64,000 bases of DNA from assembly GCF_030272615.1 (NCBI RefSeq), contig NC_081405.1, positions 22,957,772 through 23,021,771 on the forward strand, given 5' to 3'. How positions within the stretch are numbered: the stretch's first letter is position 1; every line of letters starts with the position of its first letter. Source of the stretch: Cryptomeria japonica. Its lineage: Eukaryota; Streptophyta; Pinopsida; Cupressales; Cupressaceae. Shown here piece after piece: positions 56,065 through 64,000 of the stretch. The notes beneath the pieces are model-generated. The model made no database searches, was not told the origin of the DNA, and was given only the letters and a program-made list of their open reading frames with translations. The position numbers and the translations under genes are program-made.

Positions 56065-56885
56065 ATGTTGAGAAACAAGGTGAAGAAAGCTTGCAATATT
56101 AACTTTCTTATGTGATTATAAATCCGAAAATATCACCAAAATTAAAATTAATTATGAAATGAACATTTGATTGTACCATTCAAAATAAATATAAAATTAA
56201 CCCTACCAAAAGAAACAATACATTTATGCGGAGAAACCCTTTCGGGAAAAAACTCCACTAGAGAACAAGGGCAAGTATATTATTATTATTATTCAAAAGA
56301 GAAAAAACCATAATAATGCATTTAACTTCTCTTCTCCAAATGATCTTGGAATTAATTGGAAACAATGACCGATTGATGATTAACAACTATGCCTTAGCTC
56401 CAATTTATAGCCAAATGAGAGAGGAAAAACTATTATTGTTTTCCTAAAATAAGCTTCCAAAACTAGTTTTAAAAAATTGACACCTTGGAGAATGAATAAC
56501 CAATAAACATTATAAAATAATAAATAAATCTTCAAGAAACTCCTCATGTTCACTAAACCCAAATTTGCTTAATCTTTACACATTCTAAGTGCTTTGTAAC
56601 TTGTAGTGACTGTTTAGATCCACAAATGGACATCTTTTCTCCTCCCAAACTTGATCTCCTTATGCATGAACCTTCATGTCTCTATATGGATGTGGGAAGG
56701 AGTGTAGTTTAAACATTTTAATTTAAATTTATCACTTCTTTATGACCACCTCTTGAAAATGAAATTACAAATAGCCATAAAGTGCAAATATTTAATATTT
56801 TTCTCGCATGTCCTAGGGAACACTTTCCAAAGAACATGAAGAAATATGAATGGCTTAGGAATGAAAGGTTAATATAACCTTATCC
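56065..56885 (-). repeat. Copia-6 5' LTR
   Basis: About 820 bp, inner end TGTTGAGAAACAAGG. The outer 190 bp match the copia-2 LTR fragment at 18157-18353. The outer end is eroded and approximate. Confidence 0.72.
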
Positions 56886-58844
56886 TAATAGTTTTATTAT
56901 AGTTTAGAGGATGGTTTGTCATGATGTCACATATAGCTTGTTGATTACACATTTCAGTGGGAGCTAGTGGCATTGATGTTTGGTAGTTTTGTATCTTCTT
57001 GGCTTGGAGATCTTGGTAAATACTTGATGTTATTGACATTTCAATTTTATGTCTGTAGACTTGGATTGCCTTCATTTAGTATATGGTTATTACAATACCA
57101 TGTGTGATTCGGTATCACACTTCAATGGGAATTGTTGGTAGTGATGTGGATTCACCAATGGATGGTGGATGATCTTCTTTAGTGTTGTAGATGTGTGGAG
57201 CAATTATTAGATCTTGTTGTTGTATAAGGGTCTTTTAGATTTGCAAGATCACTTGTATTAGATTGTTATCTTCATAATATTTAAGGACTTGGACATCTTG
57301 GAGCCATGGAGGACTCTTGAAGTCCTTCATTAAGGTGTGTTTTTATGATTTCATTTAATATGTTATCCTTGTTTGATAGGATGGTTGTTATTATGTCACG
57401 GTGCACTCTTGATTACTAGTTTAGAGTTTTGGCATATTATAGCTAGTTCATATGTTCATATGGATCATGTGATCTCCTAGGAGGGTATGGTTAGATCACG
57501 TTGTCATGTTTATAAACCCGATTCATGATTGGATATTTGACATTGACCTTGGTGGTTCTCTTGGTATTGAGTACAAGATCATTTGCTTGATTACTTCATG
57601 GTGATGTTATATTGTATTTTGGAGGTTGGCATGGATTGATTGGTTACAAGTTCTCATAGATACCTAGAGAAAAGTGAGGCTTGGAATTCTATCACTAGAG
57701 ACATGTTGAGATGGGCACTCTTGATGAGGATTTCAGCAAAAAGTTTGAGGAGCGTACACCTTGGTTAGATGTGAGTCCAACATAGACCTGTGAGGATTTT
57801 GTTCTTAGATGAGTCATGATGACTTGGATGTCTTGGAGGAGAATTCTCATATTACGCTCTTGGTATAATTGATGGTTTATCAATTGAGAGGTATTTCCCA
57901 CTGTTACTTTCATGTGCATTATGATTTACACTTTGTCTTGTCATGCATATGAATCTTGAGCTATAGTTGTTTTGTTTTGGATAGTTCATTTGAGGAGTCT
58001 TTATGGCTTGTTTATCTCCTTATACATTATAGTTCATTTCTGATGGCATTCATTGATGTTGAATTTATGATGCTGTATTGGGTTTATTCCTTTGGATTGA
58101 GAATGTATTTGGTTCGATCTTCTTGGTTATAGAGGTTACATCCACGTTGATTGCATGATATATATGTTTATTTGATCTTATGAGATTGAATTTATGGGCA
58201 TTGTTTTTTATTATGATAAAATAGGTTTTGAAGGTGCCCCAAAACCATGAACATGAAAATGTTACCTAAAACCAAAAAATAATAAAGGACAAAACCATCA
58301 GCAAAATATCAATAGACCTACAGACAATAAAATAAAGACAAAGACCCAGACACGAGTATTGTAATTCCATCAAAATATTAGCAGCTTCAAGATCCTTTTG
58401 GATCAGGTGTTTGTGTAGGTTTATCACCTCTTGAATAACCTTATTTGGATCTTTCCTAATCTTAGAATGAGTTCAAGTTCTACCAGATAGACCTTGCATC
58501 TTAGCAATAGACTTATTAACACAATCCTTACTAGCAACCTAATCAGTAGCGTAACGTCATAAATTGCACCCCGTGCAATTCCACGTAACGTAAGCACCTT
58601 AACTTCAAGCTAATTAGAATCATTTATCGCCTACTTGTCCTTGTGTCCACATGGATTGCCTTATCAGCTTAGAATTTGGCTTCTTATTGAGCATGCTGAC
58701 CATTTGACCAATGGACTAGCATCTTCCAGAGATGTCCACATGTTGCACTAGCATCCCATGAATATGTTAGTTTGCAGGTGGCCATTTGAGCATTACGCCT
58801 GTGCCCAGAGGATTTTGTAATGCCTTTGTCCATAGCCACTGACT
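56886..58844. other. Unassigned 2-kb region
   Basis: No gene or known element end is identified. 56900-57180 holds two diverged copies of a block around TTCA(G/A)TGGGA(G/A)(C/T)T...GATGT. From 57300 to 58200 it is T/G-rich on the plus strand without recognisable frames. From 58230 composition changes to A/C-rich. Probably old repeat DNA. Confidence 0.45.
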
Positions 58845-59081
58845 TCAAGATTCCTCTTTGAGGGATATATCTTGTTCATTTGAGACTTTCTTGGGACTTC
58901 TTGATAACTCAATGATTTTTCTAAGCTCTGGGTATACTTCTACATCTCCATTATAGGTTTTGTAATCAATTTCTGCCATTATCACAGTCTTTGGAGAGCT
59001 CTTGGAATCTAACACCACTGATCCAGATGAAGGTTCTTTGAGTGCTGAAGGGGAGTTTCTCTCTTTCCTTTTTTGCTTCAA
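58845..59081 (-). CDS. Short hypothetical open frame (78 aa)
   Basis: A minus-strand frame MKQKRKERNSPSALKEPSS... with a Lys/Ser-rich start and VIMAEIDYKTYNGDVEVYPELR in the middle. Composition looks coding-like and downstream frames (58700-58844) continue with stops, so it may be the remnant of a longer exon or captured host fragment. I do not recognise the family. Confidence 0.3.
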   Translation of the reverse strand: MKQKRKERNSPSALKEPSSGSVVLDSKSSPKTVIMAEIDYKTYNGDVEVYPELRKIIELSRSPKKVSNEQDISLKEES

Positions 59082-59110
59082 TGTTTATTGCTCTTATCTA
59101 GTTTACTAAT

Positions 59111-59873
59111 TGTAGACACCTAAAATTGTCCTGTCTTTATTTATTTAATTACTTTAGCCTAATTCTTCTATTAATTAAATAAATCTTTATTTATTTAATT
59201 AATTCTTTTATCCTCTTCTAGCCTTATTTCTCATTTAAATAAATACATTTATTTATTTAAATTATCCTTTTCCTAAATTAAATAAATATCTTATTTATTT
59301 AATTGATCCCACTTCTTCTATTAATTAAATGAATATTTATTTATTTAATTAATTCATTAGCCTTTTCTACCCATGACACATGTCATTCATCTCTTAATTC
59401 ATACACTTCCCACCCTCTTATTATTTTCTTATTTTCTCTACCTACCCTCTAATCATAGCCGACCTCTTTTACAACTCTCAATCTTATCCTTCCATTTCTC
59501 ATAGTGTCTTCTATATAAGGAGATGCTTCCTTCATTATCAAACCCTCACTATGCATTCAACCCCTACTACGCTTTCAAACTTGCATATGCAATCAAGCCT
59601 ACTTGCAACCACATTTCTGTTCTTTGTTGAGCTCTTGTGCACAAATAAAATCTGAGATCAAATATATCAAGCAAGATCAATGGAGATAAGAAGAATGGAG
59701 ATCCAAACCCTATTGGACATGTGATGGTATAATCTTTGTGATTTCATTTGATTTGCATTGTCTTAGGTAATCTTCATATGTTATGGTGGATCTTTGTTGT
59801 TGTTAGGCTAGGGTTTTGTGGTTGAATTCATTTAGTCTTTCATTATTGTTGTTATCCATTTTCACCATATACA
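59111..59873 (+). repeat. Gypsy element D 5' LTR
   Basis: 763 bp, TGTAGACACC to CATATACA, the same family as 5080-5858. TATA box at 59511-59520. Confidence 0.9.
59511..59520 (+). promoter_or_regulatory. TATA box of element D
   Basis: CTATATAAGG, conserved with 5481-5490. Confidence 0.6.
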
Positions 59874-59894
59874 TTTTGGCACGCCCCGTGGGAC
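59874..59894 (+). promoter_or_regulatory. Primer-binding site of element D
   Basis: TTGGCACGCCCCGTGGGAC directly after the LTR. This form is seen in plant Tat/Athila-type gypsy elements. I have not assigned the tRNA. Confidence 0.7.
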
Positions 59895-60027
59895 ATAGAT
59901 TTTTGTTAGATCTATGTTTTTTGCAGATTTTTCTAGCCCTATATTGCTGTTTTGTAAAACAATTTGGAGAATAACCTTGTGCAGTTAGGGTTTTGGACAC
60001 AAAATCGAGATCTTGGAGAGATTCAAT

Positions 60028-60860
60028 CATATCTCACAAACCGATTGGAAATTTTGCACCAAAATTTTTCTACAGGTTGAAGACAGTTTCAAGAGCTCTC
60101 AAAGAAAAATTCAGATCTATTGGAGCGTATTTTAATTTTCTATGAATGTTTTATGAAGTTTCATACAAAAATAATTTTGAGAGCAAATGAGTGAATTTTT
60201 TGGATTTTCTTACATTTTTGGAAATCTCTCATAATTATACACAGGATATGTTCTTTGTGATTTTAATTTTGATCAAAATATTTCCCTAAAAGTCAGATCT
60301 TTAAAAATTAGGGTTTTTCCTTATTTTGATCAGATCTCACAAACGGCTTTGAATTTTGGCATCAAATTTTTTTTTCAGGTCAGGAAAATTATCAGAGGTG
60401 TTCAGTAAAAATTTCAGAGTTTTTGGATCAAAATTTCATTTTATATGAATTTTTTATGATTTTTCATAAAAAATTAATTTTGAGAGAAAATTAGCGAATT
60501 TTTCGGATTTTCTTACAGTTTTGGAAATCTCTTAGAATTATAAATAGGATCTGTTCTTTGTGATTTTAAATTTGATGCAAAATCATTCCTCAAAAATCGG
60601 ATCTTTGAAAATTAGGGTTTTGCATTATTTTACTCATATCTCACAAACTGCTTGGATTTGTTGCAGAAATTTTTTTATGCAAGTTTGGAAGACCATCAGG
60701 ACTCTCCAGTAAAGATTTCAGATTTTTTGGATTGATTTCGCATTTTATATGAATTTTTTATGATTTTTCATAAAAAATTAATTTTTGAAGCAAATTAGCA
60801 AATTTTTTGGATTTTCTTACATTTCTGGAAATCGCTTGAAATTTTATAGGTGGTATTTTT
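60028..60860 (+). repeat. 303-bp tandem repeat in the leader of element D (2.7 copies)
   Basis: ATCTCACAAAC recurs at 60031, 60334 and 60637, exactly 303 bp apart. Units also share GGATTTTCTTACA, TTTGTGATTTTAA and AAAATTAGGGTTTT. The third unit is partial. Non-coding. Confidence 0.92.
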
Positions 60861-62383
60861 TTAATGATGAATCAGATATTTGAATTGGTCAACAAAACGC
60901 ATTGTTGAAAGCCCCTATTTCACAAAGTCTTTTGGATCTAAAATTTACCTAACTTGTGTGCCTGCAGGAAGGGGTGATCATTTGAAATAATCCAAACTAC
61001 TAACAAATCTTTGTTGTAGGACCTTGACAAGGATTTTCTTTTGACCTTTATTGTGTGCGTTGTTTTCATAGATTATCAAACACTTCAATTGGTGCACTAA
61101 AATTGAACCAGTGTCTTGGGCAATAGGCTCTTTTTGTTTCATCTTTAGAGGGCCTGTCTCTCCGTGTGGTCATTAGGACTACTAGTGAGGAGAGAACGAC
61201 CCAAGTGGTAGCAAGGAAAACCCAGCTCTTCCGAACCACTATAAACAGCTGTATCCATGGTGAAAACTATGGATAACGTGTGTTGATTAGTTCATACCGA
61301 CACTATGTCTCCCCATAAACCCATTTGATCAAATTTATTTGATGGGTGGGAGCCTTTTGTATTTACAGAGCTGAAAGTGTCACATGTATGGCCACACGAG
61401 AAGATTCCCTTACTAGCACCTTTTTGTTTTAGAAGCCAAAATCCTTCTAGTTGTTGGGGCAGGAGGTCGGACCTCTGGTAGCGGCCCACACACATACGGT
61501 TCTTAGTAGAGATACAAAGTTTGCCACGGGGAGTTTTCGTGGGGACTGATGCTTGGCTGCCTTGAGAAGTGAGTGCCAAGGGTGGAGCCAGTGGGATCAA
61601 GCATCTAAGTATCCACTCTGAATAGCATAGCCTCAGAGGAAACTCCATGTGGGATCAACAACTATTGTCTTCGCCAGCCATAAGAATTGTGCTTGACTTA
61701 TTTTGAACAATCAAACATTCAAGACCAAACACCAAAACATTGTGTCTTTTGTGTCTTCAAGTGCATGCAAAACAATTGTACATCAAACAACACACTTTTC
61801 TTTGAATCATTTTGGAGTCTAAACACTTGCAAACATTGAGTCTTCATCATCATTGTGTCCTCTTGTCACAAAAAACAGTAAAAAAAAATTCAGATTTGGT
61901 CACAACAACTTCACAAATTGGAAAAATTTACAGTCCAACAAACAAGAATAGTCAGTTTCAGACTTATTGAGCTTCCTAGGTTATCTCTCTGGGTTTTCAT
62001 CTAGCATTCAACCTGTCTTTGGGTCTCACAAAGTCCATCATTGCTTTACATCTTCCATTACATCCACATTTGTCTAAACTTGAGTCAAAAGGTCACTTGC
62101 TTGTCCTCATCATACTTTGTCCACACATTACATACAACAACATTTTGCTAAGTGGTCCCTCATCAAGGTCTATCACCTTTGGGTCTCATTTAGTCTTACT
62201 TAGAGTCAAGGTCAACTTACCTCATCAAGAGAAACTATCATCTCTTTGGAAGTCACACCTGCTCTACTACATACATACTTGTTCTTACACTTTGGACATT
62301 GCAAGTAAACCTCAGATTCATTTACATTCCATCCTATTCTTGGTCTTCCATACTCTTTCCATTTTCATCTAGTTTCAAACATC
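60861..62383 (+). other. Untranslated leader of element D
   Basis: About 1.5 kb with no supported gene. A 118-codon frame on the minus strand (61292-61648) has no recognisable domain and is probably fortuitous. The 61700-62380 part is T/C-rich. Confidence 0.55.
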
Positions 62384-64000
62384 TTGGTCAATACCGAGTT
62401 CATGGTTGAAACCCATTCCCAAAAATCCAGGAGAGAAGCTAAAGAGGCTCAAGAGTTCGCAAACATGAATTCTTATGAGTATGACAATGATATCTTCTTC
62501 AATTCTGATCATACTACATTACCTGACATGGATGCCTATAGAAACATTCCAAATGTTAAGAACATAGACACTACAAACAACAATGATACACACAATGACA
62601 ATATGGACAACATTTCAGTACATTCAACAGAAGTGGAAGACTCCATTATGGATCCCCATTTCAATAGATTGGTTGAGGAAATAATGAGGAGAGATAGACG
62701 ATATTTGTTACAAGTGATGGCACAATGTCGAATATCCCTCATGATTTTGACATGTCTCAAATAATGGAAAATCGACCTTTGCAACAACCTCACCTCAACA
62801 TGGATCAAATGAGGCCTCATAGTGGAGGCAATAGAGGACCACATATGGTACCTAAATCACCATCATCTTTGTTTCAAAAACCAGAGGTCCCACATACACA
62901 TGGTCAAGCATATGATACTCACCTTCACAGACCATTATGGAAGTCTTATGCAGAACAATATGCTCAATCACATACCAATGCTAAGGATCAACCACCAAAG
63001 CAATTGGATATTCAAAGGCATGCTCAAAATTTGGACACAAGGAAACCCCGCGTCAAATTTGGGGGCAACACATTAGAACAAACTCATGACATTCCTATAG
63101 AGTATGGTATACATGGACAAAGCAGATATTCTATTCCTCATCATGACTCTATACCAAGTGGTCCATATACGCAACATAACTATAGACCTCATCCATATGA
63201 GCATGTGTATGATCAATACCATCTATATATGCAACATGCTCCTCCTCCACCCGGTGGTTCAGGCATGGGGTATGGTCCAAGAAGTCGGTCTCCACCGAAG
63301 AACAATTTGGAGCAACAAATCAGGGACTTACAAAAGAAAATGGAGGACATAAATACACCGAAGCCAACTTACACAATGAGAGACATATGTCCCTATACAT
63401 TTGACAAGAGCATTCCAATGCCTCCATTTCCTACACACTTTGTGACACCTAAGTTTGATAAGTACAGAGGCAAAGGAGATCCTAAGGCACATATAAGACA
63501 TTTTTTCACAGCTTGCATTGAGGTAGCAGCAGAAGAGACATATTTGATGAGATTATTCCCACAAAGCTTAGGTGATTAAGCTATGGAATGGTTCTCCCAA
63601 CTTCCACTTGGTATTAAGTCATCGGGTGACTTAGCAGAGGCATTTATCCAACATTTCTCATACAACATAGAGACAGACATATCAGTCACTACTTTGTGCA
63701 ACACCGAGCAAAAAGATGGAGAGTCTTTTTCATCATTTTTACAAAGATGGAGGAACCTAGCCAACAGATGCTCTTGTGAAATTCCACAAAAATAAATGGT
63801 AGAAATGTTCACCCAAAATGTTAACAAAGACATTGGTTATGACCTAAGAAAAGTTTGTTTGTCCACCTTCAAGGACGTCATTGAAAAAGGCTTAGCAACA
63901 GAAAAGGTCCTAATTGAACAAGGAGTCATTAAGATATTCAAGGAAAACAAAGATGACTTTAAAGGAAAAGATAGGCCAAGATTTTGTAACAAAAACAAGG
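62384..64000 (+). pseudogene. Element D gag (interrupted, incomplete at window end)
   Basis: The first frame (62384-62764) is Asn/Asp-rich. A second (62725-63579) is His/Pro-rich and leads to MRDICPYTFDKSIPMPPFP, FVTPKFDKYRGKGDPKAHI and FFTACIEVAAEETYLMRLFP, the start of the retrotransposon Gag capsid domain. A TAA at 63577-63579 interrupts it, then AMEWFSQLPLGIKSSGDLAEAF, GESFSSFLQRWRNLANRC and, after another TAA (63793), GYDLRKVCLSTFKDVIEKG continue to the edge. Capsid would form the particle. The overlap of the first two frames (62725-62764) suggests a frameshift. Confidence 0.85.

Larger units (their letters stand above)
59111..64000 (+). mobile_element. Gypsy element D, 5' part
   Basis: Plus strand: 5' LTR (59111-59873), primer site, a 2.5-kb leader with a tandem repeat, and gag from 62384 running out of the window. 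The LTR matches that of element A, so the two are of one family; no pol is visible here. Confidence 0.85.

Noticed and set aside
61292-61648. 118-codon minus-strand frame in the element D leader
   Set aside because: No recognisable domain, in the untranslated leader of a plus-strand element, no partner features.

Overview
The window is plant nuclear repeat DNA. I see no intact single-copy host gene, rRNA, tRNA or CRISPR array. It is a nest of LTR retrotransposons, mostly decayed: Ty1/copia (gag, protease, integrase, RT, RNase H order, initiator-Met-type TGGTAT primer sites) and Ty3/gypsy elements of a Tat-like lineage (RNase H followed by a second, plant-type RNase H; LLGRPWIH protease tail). 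Added to these are one very large inverted-repeat element with a palindromic satellite core, several minisatellites and one solo LTR. The density of old nested elements, the long LTRs and the plant mobile domain (PMD) family suggest a gymnosperm, perhaps a conifer. That is inference only.

Layout. 1-5858: 3' part of gypsy element A (+), with protease, the integrase tail, an antisense PMD fragment, two tandem arrays, a polypurine tract and the 3' LTR. 5859-7386: gag and leader of copia-1 (-). Its 5' LTR (7387-7651 plus 17997-18156) is split by a ~10.3-kb inverted-repeat element (7652-17996). That element holds a satellite, and the satellite is itself interrupted by a non-autonomous gag-protease copia (9203-14216) and by a short insert carrying a hammerhead-like fold. 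18157-33845: copia-2 (-), broken by copia-3 (-, about 19195-25398) and copia-4 (+, 25942-32240). 33989-55082: an old gypsy element C (-) with two abutting LTRs, a solo copia LTR inside one of them, a degenerate PMD gene on the + strand and a degenerate integrase. It is split by the much younger gypsy element B (-, 39955-52097), which has both LTRs, primer site, polypurine tract, near-complete pol and its own + strand PMD gene. 55083-56885: gag and LTR of copia-6 (-). 56886-59110: mostly unassigned. 59111-64000: 5' LTR, primer site, tandem-repeat leader and gag start of gypsy element D (+, same LTR family as A).

The most interesting signal is that all three gypsy elements whose pol-to-3'-LTR segment is visible (A, B, C) carry a PMD gene in that segment, antisense to pol. 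In B and C a 25-27 codon first exon and a phase-0 intron can be read. In A and B a minisatellite occupies the first intron or the sequence upstream of the PMD exon, and C has only a loose scatter of short repeats there. An antisense intron is not removed from the genomic RNA during retrotransposition, so these look like passenger genes with their own promoter, exons and introns, transcribed convergently with pol. In element B the array core also occurs in the LTR. All copies now carry stop codons, mostly of the CGA-to-TGA and CAG-to-TAG kind expected from decay of methylated cytosine.
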